Shown here one piece after another: positions 16,471-24,642 of a stretch of DNA of 50,659 bases. The notes under the pieces were generated by a model. That model did no database searches. It worked only from the letters and a program-made list of their open reading frames with translations, and was not told the origin of the DNA. Position 1 is the stretch's first letter; each line of letters starts with the position of its first letter. The stretch is from a virus, in the IMG/VR virus record IMGVR_UViG_3300022699_000112, positions 1 to 50,659 of that record; one strand, written 5' to 3'. A program made the position numbers and the translations under genes.

Positions 16471-18835
16471 CGCTCGGCTCCCACGGAATAATAAGACCAC
16501 ATTCATCGTATACTGGCTCGGCTTCTTTGTACCAACGCCGCATAACTGCTGACTCAACACGAGCCGCTACATCGGGGGTAACTTCCCGCATACTAGCAAC
16601 CATTAGGTTCTCTACAATCTCTATGCGAGCATCCAATTTGTGGTCATGGGGGCACTCCCACAAAATCTCATCATGGATAAAATTGATCGGCAGAACACCA
16701 TACAGTAGGTGTCCGGGGTCCTCCCTCACAGTCCAGCAAGCTTTCTGAACCTGATAGAGTCCGTCCAATGCCCCCTCTGCCGCAAATGCTTGCAGGGCTG
16801 CTCCATTAGCTGCTTCGCAATAACTACACCGGGCACGGTGCATCCCTCTCGGCGTATCGTACGCATAAAACCCTTTATTGTACGGGTCCTTGCAGCAGGT
16901 ATTAACCCAATCCAAATAGGCTTCCATTTCAGGGTATGTTTTTTTCCAAATACTGCGGAGACGACGAGCCAAATCTTCGGATAAGTCTACCTTGTATGTT
17001 CCTTTTGCATAGACTACCATAGTCGCAGGCCCTAGACCGCCCGGAAAGCCCAGCCCTGTCGGTTTCGCCAACCGTCGATAATACTTGAAGAAATCGCCCC
17101 AAGTCATTTCATCGTCGAACTCTTTATCATGTTCGGCAAGATACTGCTGCTTAAAACTCAACGCCGTTTGCGGTACATATTTTTCACACGGGGTCTCTTT
17201 TCCTTTGCAGGCTTGGAATGCTTTGTATACTGAATCGGTATCTTCGTGCAGGTTTCTTTGGGCCAAAAGAATTCGGAAACCCTCATCCAAAGACATCGCA
17301 ATCTGGGCACCCAAATATGCGTGGACATCTTCCCCGGCGTTAATCTTATCCCCCAAAACACTCTCATGGAATAGGTTGTAGCATTTCTGGGCTAGTGTCG
17401 CAAGCTCCATACCCGAATAATCAGACGAAACCAGCACATTGCCTTGTCGGGGAATGGTACACGGACGCACTCGGGGGTCTACATTTTGCTGATTCCGGGA
17501 GGGATAACAGGCCGACGCTTTGCAACTTGACCGGCCTGTAAGAACCAACGGCGAGTAGCTTCCCCGCATAACCCCCGCAGGCACCTTAACCCCATCTACT
17601 TCACGATAAAACTTCGGGAGATAGTCCGTTACTATTTTCCGCAATGCCTTGCGTTCTGACCACAATTTCAAAAGTCGGTCCTTATCTGCAAACCGGGCAA
17701 TCCATTCTTCATCTGTTTGCAGGTTAATAAAATCTGGTATTTCGTGGTGGGCCTCTATATACTCGGCAGTAAACTTTCTATCATCTGCGGTAACAGGATA
17801 TCCTGTGTCCGGTAGCTTTTCTAAAGTCTTTTCCGTAGGCCACGCCTCCACAATACCTTGGCGGGCGAGGTCCCAGATATACTGTTGCAACACCTTGGTG
17901 GGCATTTTGTCGCTGGTACCCTTTTTCATCTTAGGAGGACAGTCACACCTCTGGGGTCGACCAGCTTTATATTCTGGGTGGTTTTTATGGTGGACACAAG
18001 ATTCCCGGTGTTCCTTTGTACCTTTAGCGTATGGTTGCGGCGGTTGACCGGGCACCAGAAGACCGCTCTCCACAAGAGGCTCCACCAACTCAGGCTTGTT
18101 GTAGGCTTCTTCGTACTGTTTCGTAACCTCAATCACCTTATTAGGGTCCAGCCGCTCTCCCACGGCTTCCAACAGCCGCAAGCCCCATGCCACACGAGTC
18201 CGGAATGTAGATACCTTGAGGGGGTCTATACCCTCGTGTTCAACGCTGAAATGTCGGACAGCTTCCTCTTGGCGGCGAAATATCACAAGGGTGTTGACCG
18301 CATCGGCCTGCGAGTACTCGACAAACTCATCCGGCCAATCGCATACCGGTAAACCGATCACTTGCTCAAAATTATACCGAACAGAGTCTTTATCCTTTTT
18401 AATCGCAGACCGATCAATACCCAGATATTTCTTTTCCAGATCAGCCAAACTATATCCCAACTTAACATTGCGGCCCCCGGTATGTAATACGTTAAAATCG
18501 CCATTGGACGCTAAAATATGAAGCCGTTCTCGAATCATAGTATCGTGAATACGATCTTGGTCCAATGCACGAAAAACATCTGCTACGATATCGCAAGAAT
18601 CACCATACATCCAGCACAACACCGAAAGGTCAAAAGCAATATTATGCCCCACAATATGCACATCAGGATTTCGCAGATGCTTAATGACAAACTCCGGCAA
18701 CCCGTTCCCCCACGGTACCAAAATCCCGTGTTCTTCTCCCTCAAGATCATAGCTCATACAGATAAGTTCCGGTACCGGCCGGGCGTATGATATCGGTCGT
18801 GTTTCTACATCAATCGCAAGAATCTTCTTCGACAT
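16454..18835 (-). CDS. polA: Family A DNA polymerase with 3'-5' exonuclease
   Basis: 793 aa; SD AAAGGGAAGCT. Exonuclease residues: D9/E11 (AIDVET), D69 (HNIAFDL), D98 (HDTM) and D178 (YSQADA). Polymerase: TGRSS near 434; motif A D472 (SSDYSGMEL); motif B R587-K591 with Leu595 where E. coli Pol I has Phe762, and Gly599 in place of Tyr766; motif C H721-D722-E723. A Cys/His-rich insertion at 280-299 (ESCVHH...CDC) could bind zinc. No 5'-3' nuclease domain, as in T7. It replicates the genome with the primase-helicase and SSB of the same operon. Leu at 762-equivalent is a known viral subtype, reported to associate with slower replication or a less strictly virulent lifestyle. Confidence 0.97.
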   Translation of the reverse strand: MSKKILAIDVETRPISYARPVPELICMSYDLEGEEHGILVPWGNGLPEFVIKHLRNPDVHIVGHNIAFDLSVLCWMYGDSCDIVADVFRALDQDRIHDTMIRERLHILASNGDFNVLHTGGRNVKLGYSLADLEKKYLGIDRSAIKKDKDSVRYNFEQVIGLPVCDWPDEFVEYSQADAVNTLVIFRRQEEAVRHFSVEHEGIDPLKVSTFRTRVAWGLRLLEAVGERLDPNKVIEVTKQYEEAYNKPELVEPLVESGLLVPGQPPQPYAKGTKEHRESCVHHKNHPEYKAGRPQRCDCPPKMKKGTSDKMPTKVLQQYIWDLARQGIVEAWPTEKTLEKLPDTGYPVTADDRKFTAEYIEAHHEIPDFINLQTDEEWIARFADKDRLLKLWSERKALRKIVTDYLPKFYREVDGVKVPAGVMRGSYSPLVLTGRSSCKASACYPSRNQQNVDPRVRPCTIPRQGNVLVSSDYSGMELATLAQKCYNLFHESVLGDKINAGEDVHAYLGAQIAMSLDEGFRILLAQRNLHEDTDSVYKAFQACKGKETPCEKYVPQTALSFKQQYLAEHDKEFDDEMTWGDFFKYYRRLAKPTGLGFPGGLGPATMVVYAKGTYKVDLSEDLARRLRSIWKKTYPEMEAYLDWVNTCCKDPYNKGFYAYDTPRGMHRARCSYCEAANGAALQAFAAEGALDGLYQVQKACWTVREDPGHLLYGVLPINFIHDEILWECPHDHKLDARIEIVENLMVASMREVTPDVAARVESAVMRRWYKEAEPVYDECGLIIPWEPSDGNKV

Positions 18836-18852
18836 AGCTTCCCTTTATAGAC

Positions 18853-18891
18853 GCGATAGGGATGTCCACTTCTATCCGCTGTCCCTATCGC
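18853..18891 (-). promoter_or_regulatory. Perfect 10-bp hairpin upstream of DNA polymerase
   Basis: GCGATAGGGA (18853-18862) and its exact complement TCCCTATCGC (18882-18891) flank a 19-nt loop, ending 18 nt before the polymerase ATG. A second, weaker C5/G5 hairpin lies next to it (18900-18925). No T-run follows on either strand, so it is not a classical terminator. It could be an mRNA processing or stability element, a translational control hairpin, or a protein-binding operator. This 98-bp gap is the largest within an operon that otherwise overlaps almost everywhere. Confidence 0.6.
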
Positions 18892-18933
18892 TCAGATTCC
18901 CCCTAGCGGGCCGGTGAACGGGGGACGACTCTT

Positions 18934-19440
18934 TTACTGCTTAGCTCGGTATTCCTCGATTATGGCCTCGATTATAGCCAACGCTTCTGGACCTACCTTA
19001 TCTAACAGTTCTTTACGGAGATTGTCTTTGAGAGCGTCCCAATCTGTAGGATTCGTCCCTTTAAATTGCTCAATAGCATGGACAACGGCCTTTGTTACAT
19101 TAGCGTACTGATCGGCCCTTTGTTCCTCGGCTACCAGCTTTGGCCGGTATTTCTTATAAGCTGCCGTAAAGGCCCCGATAGAGCCAGCAATTATGCCCAA
19201 GGCGCCCGCAGCGGCAGGAAAGGCTACCGCAGCCCCCCCAAGACCCGTTTGGACAGCAGGGGCTAATTCTGTGGCTTTATCCAGTACGTCGGTGGTATCC
19301 TCAGATAGCCGTGTGACCTTTTCTCCCTGTGCGTTCTTGTACGTCTCGCATCCTTGCACCGACACTACGGTGGCAATTAGCCCGGTTATGATTATCGCAT
19401 AGATAATCAGTACCCAATAATTCTTGAAAAACTTACTCAT
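18934..19440 (-). CDS. Membrane protein with TM anchor and hydrophobic hairpin
   Basis: 168 aa, starting at 19440 in a TAATG overlap. One N-terminal TM helix (about 8-27) ends with VVSVQGC, which resembles a lipobox cysteine. A second hydrophobic Ala/Gly segment lies at about 65-90 (GGAAVAFPAAAGALGIIAG), followed by a charged helical tail. Could be a holin, spanin-like or superinfection-exclusion protein. It is coupled to the 52-aa two-TM protein just upstream, and the pair sits between the MazG-like and polymerase genes. Confidence 0.65.
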   Translation of the reverse strand: MSKFFKNYWVLIIYAIIITGLIATVVSVQGCETYKNAQGEKVTRLSEDTTDVLDKATELAPAVQTGLGGAAVAFPAAAGALGIIAGSIGAFTAAYKKYRPKLVAEEQRADQYANVTKAVVHAIEQFKGTNPTDWDALKDNLRKELLDKVGPEALAIIEAIIEEYRAKQ

Positions 19441-19598
19441 TACAGTACCCCTAGATACAAAAAACAAGCGACTATATCAGCAATCGCTAAAACAAAAAAC
19501 CCGCCACACTTATACCACTCTCTGCAAAAAGCACAGTCAAGAGCCACCACCCCACAAAAGAGAGCTAGTATAATGCTAAGAATAGCTAATACCACCAT
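19440..19598 (-). CDS. 52-aa two-TM membrane protein
   Basis: The ATG at 19598 lies 2 nt after the MazG-like stop with AGAGA upstream; the TAA shares its last base with the ATG of the next gene. Two hydrophobic helices (LAILSIILALFCGVVAL and FFVLAIADIVACFLYL) are separated by a short Cys-rich charged loop (CAFCREWYKC). Size and topology are those of a class II holin or small membrane partner. The double coupling makes a real gene likely. Confidence 0.6.
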   Translation of the reverse strand: MVVLAILSIILALFCGVVALDCAFCREWYKCGGFFVLAIADIVACFLYLGVL

Positions 19599-19600
19599 TT

Positions 19601-19987
19601 TTAAAATCTCTTTCCGTGTTTATAATCTCGTCTTGCGTTATATTCGTGCTTGTCAAACAAAGCACCCGGTATATCCCAACCCATTTGAACCGCCAAATCC
19701 AAAATTCGGATTATGGCATCCGCTAATTCCACTTCTACGTTCAAATAGTCCGGGCAGTGCTCGTCCTTGCCCTCCGGGTCTGCTCGCCACTGCTCTATCG
19801 CTTCGGATACCTCAGTCATTATCAGGGCCAGTTTTTCAGTCACCAAAGCTCTTTTGGCTATCTCGGCTGTCTGAACCGGGTGCTGTTCGCAGTAAAGAAA
19901 ATCATCCCAAAACCCTTTACTGTTGGCTAAATCATTGACCTCAAAAGCAATTTCGATCAAACCGTCTATTGATTCTGGCATAAGCAT
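19601..19987 (-). CDS. MazG-like nucleotide pyrophosphohydrolase
   Basis: 128 aa; SD GGAG with an 8-nt spacer. All-alpha NTP-PPase signature: EKLALIMTEVSEAIEQWR (the E..E metal-binding helix), then EVELADAIIRILDLA (E..D) and the terminal HKHEYN-like DKHEYNARRDYKHGKRF. The family hydrolyses non-canonical or stress nucleotides (for example (p)ppGpp-related or dUTP/dCTP-type substrates). In phages it is thought to maintain nucleotide pools during infection. It overlaps the preceding small gene by 22 nt. Confidence 0.88.
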   Translation of the reverse strand: MLMPESIDGLIEIAFEVNDLANSKGFWDDFLYCEQHPVQTAEIAKRALVTEKLALIMTEVSEAIEQWRADPEGKDEHCPDYLNVEVELADAIIRILDLAVQMGWDIPGALFDKHEYNARRDYKHGKRF

Positions 19988-20166
19988 GTTATAGTCTCCA
20001 CCGGGTTTTTGACCCGCAAAAAGAATTTTTCATCTGGTTTGAGGTGGCTCATAGTCCTCAAAAGAGCCATAGCGTCACACTGTTCATCATCTTTGTACTG
20101 GACCAACAATTTAAACAAGGGTTCTTTTGTCAGATTAGTCGGTTCGTAGTGGTAAATTTCAATCAA
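19966..20166 (-). CDS. Hypothetical 66-aa protein (TTG start)
   Basis: The best start is TTG at 20166, since it follows AAAGGAG with a 6-nt spacer and overlaps the upstream stop as TTGA, copying the ATGA couplings elsewhere. A longer frame from 20193 exists but has no SD. The protein is short, with a beta start (IEIYHYE) and a final KNPVETITCLCQNQ. No family recognised. Confidence 0.6.
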   Translation of the reverse strand: MIEIYHYEPTNLTKEPLFKLLVQYKDDEQCDAMALLRTMSHLKPDEKFFLRVKNPVETITCLCQNQ

Positions 20167-20654
20167 GTGTCGCTCCTTTCCGGGGCGGCCCAATGGCTTT
20201 GACCCTCACCCAAATCACACTCATCCTTGTCCGGAGGGTATTCGCCAAACTCTTGTTTACAATAGCCTTTAACGTCCTTGATAAAGGCTTCCCATTTATC
20301 CCGAGGACTTCTGGGGTCTTCTTCTGCAATGACATTCAGGGTATTAGAGAAGCTCGGAATCTTCCCGTCTGGGGTTGTCCCTATAAACAGGGCCTTGAAT
20401 TTAGCTTTCCACTGTTCTCTGAATGCTGGCAGGCCCCTTTGCCGGTGCCAATCCACAACCCAATCTAAAAGAGGCCCGTGAAAATAGCGGTTCATAGCAT
20501 AGAAATCAAACTCGGGGCGAGGCCGAACAACTAAGTGCATTTTAGTGCCCGGCCCCATGGTCCCAAGGTAAAATAACAAGTCCGCTACATTTAATCCGGC
20601 AAGGGCTGTTTCCAGAGAGTCAGTGTCGCCTACATGGAAACAGTACTTTTTCAT
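20163..20654 (-). CDS. Conserved phage protein, possibly NinB/recombination-related
   Basis: 163 aa, start in a TAATG overlap with the SSB gene. A beta-rich N-terminus (residues 1-55, ending HLVVRPRPEF) is followed by helices beginning NRYFHGPLLDWVVDW and a segment KALFIGTT...PSFSNTLNV and DKWEAFIKDVKGYC. The RYFHGPLL helix plus later short helices recalls NinB/Orf-type recombination mediators encoded next to phage SSBs, but this is a weak visual resemblance. The position between SSB and MazG-like genes suggests DNA metabolism. Confidence 0.6.
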   Translation of the reverse strand: MKKYCFHVGDTDSLETALAGLNVADLLFYLGTMGPGTKMHLVVRPRPEFDFYAMNRYFHGPLLDWVVDWHRQRGLPAFREQWKAKFKALFIGTTPDGKIPSFSNTLNVIAEEDPRSPRDKWEAFIKDVKGYCKQEFGEYPPDKDECDLGEGQSHWAAPERSDT

Positions 20655-21232
20655 TAGAACGGAATATCCTCAAAGTCGTCCTCATATTCCGTTTCCCCTA
20701 CTTCGGGAACGTCTTCGTATTCATCGGGTACTGGCTCGGGCCTTTTAGGAAACTCCCCGGTTTCGAGATACTGCTCGAATTCTTTGGCCGCTAACCGTAT
20801 CTGGCCGAGATTGATTACACCGGCCACAGCAAGGTCTTTGGCATACGACAGAGCGAACCCTCGGACATTACCTGACCGTCCACCACCGCCAGATTGACCC
20901 CCACTGGAATCGGCCTTAGGCTTGCGTCCTTGCACCTCTTTCGGTAGATCATCCCGGGAATTGAAGAAGCCCGCAAATTTGATCTCTCCGTTCTTCGTCT
21001 GGCCGGATAGAGCAAACATACTCACCGACCCTACATCATCCCTGTTCGGACGCTTCTTGCCCCGAATCAGGGCCACGATATCCTTTGATCGGAAATCCCG
21101 CAGCCCAACCAGTGTATAACTCTTTTCGACTTTGACGATCTTTGTTATCTGGGCGGGAATTGATTCCGTTTCAAGATATCCAGTATCGTTATCTTCAACA
21201 TCGACCGGGATATCACTAAAAAACTTAACCAT
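20654..21232 (-). CDS. ssb: Single-stranded DNA-binding protein with acidic C-terminal tip
   Basis: 192 aa from the ATG at 21232 (SD AAAGGT, 7-nt spacer; the nuclease stop lies 1 nt upstream). A beta-rich N-terminal part (about 1-110) fits an OB-like fold. A Gly/Ser linker follows (SSGGQSGGGGRSG), then a helix and a strongly acidic tail ending DDFEDIPF. That last motif is the classical SSB tip which recruits polymerase, primase and nucleases. The OB part does not closely match E. coli SSB by eye, so the call rests on the tip, acidity and operon position. The extra helix between linker and tail is unusual. Confidence 0.78.
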   Translation of the reverse strand: MVKFFSDIPVDVEDNDTGYLETESIPAQITKIVKVEKSYTLVGLRDFRSKDIVALIRGKKRPNRDDVGSVSMFALSGQTKNGEIKFAGFFNSRDDLPKEVQGRKPKADSSGGQSGGGGRSGNVRGFALSYAKDLAVAGVINLGQIRLAAKEFEQYLETGEFPKRPEPVPDEYEDVPEVGETEYEDDFEDIPF

Positions 21233-21233
21233 T

Positions 21234-22076
21234 TTAGTTACCTTTCTTTTGAACATTTTTCTTGTCGATACTTGCTTTACTTTGTCGTCTACGCTCTTGT
21301 TCTAATTTTTCCAGCATATCTGCAAAATTGTGGGTAAAAATTTCATTCGCCAACACAAAGGTGTGCAGAGCATGGCTGTATTCATCTGTGTAATCCTTAA
21401 TATTTAAGGACCCCGTATTCTTGCTGAACCGCCCAATAAGCATCGCTTCAGGCTCATAACCATAGTTTCTCAAAAGACTAAAGTAAGCGGCTAATTTCAC
21501 CGGCATGTCCTCGTAATACCCTGCTGCTACTTTCCAGTCGACAAGGGCCTTAACCCGCCGTTTGGGTCGCGGGAAATCCAGTCCTCTTTGGGTGCACCAA
21601 CGCTTTGTTTCAAAAGCCGTGCTGTCCAGTTCACAGAACAGATCAATCGTACCCCCATACTTGGGGCTGGTCATGGCCGCCTCCACCAGAATAGGCTCCA
21701 CGTTGTGTTTCTCACACCATTTTCTGGCTCTGGATAACATTGTTCTGTAGATGTGCCCATCAAGATACGGAGCATCCAAAGGTGCAGGAGTAATAATCTT
21801 TTCTTTGAAGTACGCTTCCATTGACTCATGTACGGCGGTCCCTAATGCGGCTGCTTCATCCATATACCGGGCAGCATCACCTACAGCATCATCACAAATA
21901 TCTTCAATGTCAATTCCGTCAGGGTCCAGCCCGTACATTTTAACAAAGTCCATAGCACGTTTCGCAGGCCAGTCAAAAGGAATCCCATTCCTGAATATTT
22001 TAGTGATAGTTGATACACTTGGTACAGGTTTATCTTCATGCCAGTATATCCTCGGTTCTCCCATGCCGAATCTCAT
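21234..22076 (-). CDS. PD-(D/E)XK exonuclease (Cas4/RecB-like)
   Basis: 280 aa; SD GAGGG; ATGA overlap with the gene before. Catalytic positions visible in order: H83 in GTAVHESMEAYF, E132, D145 in GGTIDLF, D180-x-K182 in LVDWKVA, and Y198 in AAYFSLL. This is the arrangement of phage RecB/Cas4-type exonucleases, which resect ends or degrade host DNA and feed recombination. The stop lies directly before ssb. With SSB and RecA in the same operon, an end-resection and strand-exchange pathway is a reasonable inference. Basic, Gln/Lys-rich tail. Confidence 0.88.
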   Translation of the reverse strand: MRFGMGEPRIYWHEDKPVPSVSTITKIFRNGIPFDWPAKRAMDFVKMYGLDPDGIDIEDICDDAVGDAARYMDEAAALGTAVHESMEAYFKEKIITPAPLDAPYLDGHIYRTMLSRARKWCEKHNVEPILVEAAMTSPKYGGTIDLFCELDSTAFETKRWCTQRGLDFPRPKRRVKALVDWKVAAGYYEDMPVKLAAYFSLLRNYGYEPEAMLIGRFSKNTGSLNIKDYTDEYSHALHTFVLANEIFTHNFADMLEKLEQERRRQSKASIDKKNVQKKGN

Positions 22077-22357
22077 TTTGTACCCTCTTTTTTGGGAAGC
22101 AAATCCAGAATACTCTCTTTGCTGTTTTCCGTCGCATTAACAAAACAAGCCCACGCATCTTCGGTGCTGAGTAACCCACTTTGCCGGGCCATGTTATCCA
22201 GTATGGCGTACACCCCAAGCACAAGCAGACCCATACCATCGGAGAATTGCATCTGCCCTTGTATCTGAATTGATACACCCTGTTCATCGCACGACCTGAT
22301 AACGAACCCGCCCTTAGGCAACTCAGTCGAGGAATTGTTTAAATTCTCCATATTCAT
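22073..22357 (-). CDS. Hypothetical 94-aa protein
   Basis: Starts within the primase-helicase 3' end (35-nt overlap) and ends in an ATGA overlap with the nuclease gene. Contains a beta segment (GVSIQIQGQMQF), a hydrophobic helix (MGLLVLGVYAILDNMA) and a charged tail. No family recognised. The helix may be core rather than membrane. Confidence 0.65.
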   Translation of the reverse strand: MNMENLNNSSTELPKGGFVIRSCDEQGVSIQIQGQMQFSDGMGLLVLGVYAILDNMARQSGLLSTEDAWACFVNATENSKESILDLLPKKEGTK

Positions 22358-23987
22358 GTAACTTTAGACCTTTCGTTAAAGAATAAGCTAAAATACCCGA
22401 CTGCATTTCTTCAGCATTGCGGGCTTTCAAAATGTGGATACGTCTGTTTATACGGCACCTCTCACCATCTTCCAATTCACAATATCTTAATTGGACCCGT
22501 TCTAGCCAAAAAACATTTTGGACAAATTGTTGATAAGCTGCACCACCTCGCAGGTTGTTCAAATGTGGTGTTGAGTCGTCCTTTTTTGGGTGAGTTACAA
22601 ATACGAGACTCACCTGATACTTATCTGCTACTTTTTTGGCTGCCAGAACAAACTGTTCGTCAGCCTCCCAAATATTCTTGCCCCTGCCCGCTGCCGTAAT
22701 CGGGTCGATAGCTATCACCCTACACCCAGCCCGGCATTGGTCTTTAATCCAGTGCAACATCTCGGCTTGAGTTTGCTGTCTGGTAGGCAAAGCATACAGG
22801 TGTTTGCCGGTGTTGTCAAGGAATTTTTTATTTTTTTCCCACGCCTGTCGAACCTCGTCGGGGTGAGCACGCACCCAATCACACCGAGTGAGGTTAGAAA
22901 GCCCGGTCTGTTGGGCCAACGCCCTCAAAAGGTGGAAAGTTTTATTTTCTTCCAACGCGTACAGAGCAACCCGCTCGCCCCGCTCAAGCCAGAACGCTAG
23001 TGCTTCCGTTAACATAAAGCTCTTTGAACACCCGCCGGTCCCGCAGATAACCGTAATCGCCCCGGGCAACAAGGCTTGTGTATACCGATGTAGCAAGGGC
23101 CACGGCCATTCGACTGCTCGGATTTCCCCGGAGATCATGCCCTCGATGTATTCGCGGACTCCGGCTGCCGGTGTTTCCTTGCAGGCGTTATTGAGGACTT
23201 GCCGGATATCCTCTTTGCCGTGCCCCCGTTCCATGTAATCGACAACATCTTCTTTTTCGGCCAGTCCCAGCCCGCCCGGTTCTACCAAACTGACAGTACA
23301 GAAAGGCAATAATGCCTGTTCCGCATCCGTCGCGTAGTCCCGGCCCGGTTGGTCGTTATCAGGCCAGATCACAACCCGCTTACCGTGCAAAGGCGTCCAG
23401 TCTGTATCTTTGGCCATTGAAGACCCTAGACAGGTTGTTGCCGGAATGCCTAGCTCGTTTAGAGCATCAGCACACTTCTCACCCTCCACTAAGACCACGT
23501 TTTTAGCTTTTTCGATGGTGGGAATCGCATAAAGAGGATATGGGGGGCGGGGACACTCCCGAACAAACCCCCCATAGTACGGAGATACCATTCCGTAGGA
23601 CTTCCTCCGTTTGGTGGTAGCTCCATAACGAGCCTTTACCACCAACAGATTGCCCTCACTATCGGTATATTGGTGTATAGAAACGGGGTTGTGTCCTATC
23701 GCCTCGTCCAGCGTTGGAAATACATCCCGTACTTTTTCTTCTGGTGGCTCCATGCGTAGGGTATCCGCTATATCCAGATTTTCTCTTTTGGCTATTATGT
23801 CGTAATAGTCTAACGTAAGGCGACAAGTGAAGCACCGAAACCGCCAATGACCCCCCGACTCGAAGATGCCAGCCGAGGGATTGCGGTCATTATGGAAAGG
23901 GCAGGTACACTTATAGCCATCAAAAACTGCACCTGCCTGCTCCAAAAGAGAAATCAGTGCTTCTCTATCTTCTATTTTCGAGAACAT
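22323..23987 (-). CDS. Primase-helicase (CHC2 zinc finger, TOPRIM, AAA/RepA-like)
   Basis: 554 aa. Residues 27-55 carry the CHC2-type zinc finger (CTCPFHNDRNPSAG...CFTC). TOPRIM core: LVEGEKCADAL at 166-175 with E168, and D210/D212 in VVIWPDNDQ. C-terminal P-loop ATPase: Walker A GTGGCSKS at 316-323, Walker B AIDPITAA near 426-433, and a sensor VFVTHPKKD at 463-470. The helicase part looks like the AAA_25/RepA type rather than the T7 gp4 DnaB type. It unwinds DNA and primes lagging strands for the phage polymerase. The P-loop has Ser321 where Gly is usual before Lys. Its start overlaps the upstream gene by 16 nt. Confidence 0.93.
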   Translation of the reverse strand: MFSKIEDREALISLLEQAGAVFDGYKCTCPFHNDRNPSAGIFESGGHWRFRCFTCRLTLDYYDIIAKRENLDIADTLRMEPPEEKVRDVFPTLDEAIGHNPVSIHQYTDSEGNLLVVKARYGATTKRRKSYGMVSPYYGGFVRECPRPPYPLYAIPTIEKAKNVVLVEGEKCADALNELGIPATTCLGSSMAKDTDWTPLHGKRVVIWPDNDQPGRDYATDAEQALLPFCTVSLVEPGGLGLAEKEDVVDYMERGHGKEDIRQVLNNACKETPAAGVREYIEGMISGEIRAVEWPWPLLHRYTQALLPGAITVICGTGGCSKSFMLTEALAFWLERGERVALYALEENKTFHLLRALAQQTGLSNLTRCDWVRAHPDEVRQAWEKNKKFLDNTGKHLYALPTRQQTQAEMLHWIKDQCRAGCRVIAIDPITAAGRGKNIWEADEQFVLAAKKVADKYQVSLVFVTHPKKDDSTPHLNNLRGGAAYQQFVQNVFWLERVQLRYCELEDGERCRINRRIHILKARNAEEMQSGILAYSLTKGLKLHEYGEFKQFLD

Positions 23988-24547
23988 GCTTCAACGTGCT
24001 GAAGGAACTGCTGAATTATGAATTGGTCTATTCCATAAAGTGGACGAATTTCTCGATCTGCCAAGTACTGCCACCACAAACAGACTCTGGCCCTCCTAGT
24101 GAGATTGAACTGGTCAATAGCTCGTCGCAAAGCTAATTTTTCGCCTGTAAGGAAGTCAAATTTATCTGACTCAGAGCAACGGGCTATCCCAATTCGAACT
24201 GTTTTCCCTAGCCGTAGTCGGCATTCTGTATACATTACCTCTTGAGGAACCATTACAAAGGTGATTTCTATTGCATCACTGCCAGTATAAATCTGGCTCC
24301 CCTTAAAATCGTCCTTAGTGCGGACAAAATACCCGAGATTTGTGCAATCTGTTACGCGGCCAAACTCCTCGTCGGATAAGCTCGGAGTGTGCGGTGGGAA
24401 TTGTACCGGCTCCTCCCATGCGATACCGCGCTCCAAAGCAATTAGGCTCCACTCAGAGAAATCCCCTCTGTGGTTACAGGTGAGCATAAACAGGTCCGCA
24501 TCCCCAAGGGAACCATAAAACTTATAAATGTTACCCGGTTCGTGCAT
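23972..24547 (-). CDS. Hypothetical protein, first gene of the leftward operon
   Basis: 191 aa from the ATG at 24547 (SD GAGAGG, 7-nt spacer; a TTG 15 nt upstream is less likely). Mixed alpha/beta with an aromatic N-terminus (NIYKFYGSLGDADLFMLTC), an EIGITF-type central strand region and a C-terminal helical part (ALRRAIDQFNLTRRARVCLWW). No family recognised. As the promoter-proximal gene before the primase-helicase it could be a replication initiation or regulatory protein; this is inference. Confidence 0.75.
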   Translation of the reverse strand: MHEPGNIYKFYGSLGDADLFMLTCNHRGDFSEWSLIALERGIAWEEPVQFPPHTPSLSDEEFGRVTDCTNLGYFVRTKDDFKGSQIYTGSDAIEITFVMVPQEVMYTECRLRLGKTVRIGIARCSESDKFDFLTGEKLALRRAIDQFNLTRRARVCLWWQYLADREIRPLYGIDQFIIQQFLQHVEACSRK

Positions 24548-24585
24548 TATTTTACCTCTCAAAAAAGTTTAAAATTTCAAAATGG

Positions 24586-24601
24586 GCCGGTCTCTCCCGG
24601 C
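24586..24601 (-). promoter_or_regulatory. GC hairpin between the tRNA-like gene and the leftward operon
   Basis: GCCGG and CCGGC flank a 6-nt loop on the leftward transcript, 41 nt downstream of the tRNA-like gene and 38 nt before the first ATG. No clear U-run follows, so it may be a processing hairpin or a weak terminator for the tRNA-like RNA. Confidence 0.4.
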
Positions 24602-24642
24602 TGTCACGCCTGTTTTTGTACTAAGTCTGGCGTTCGACTCAG

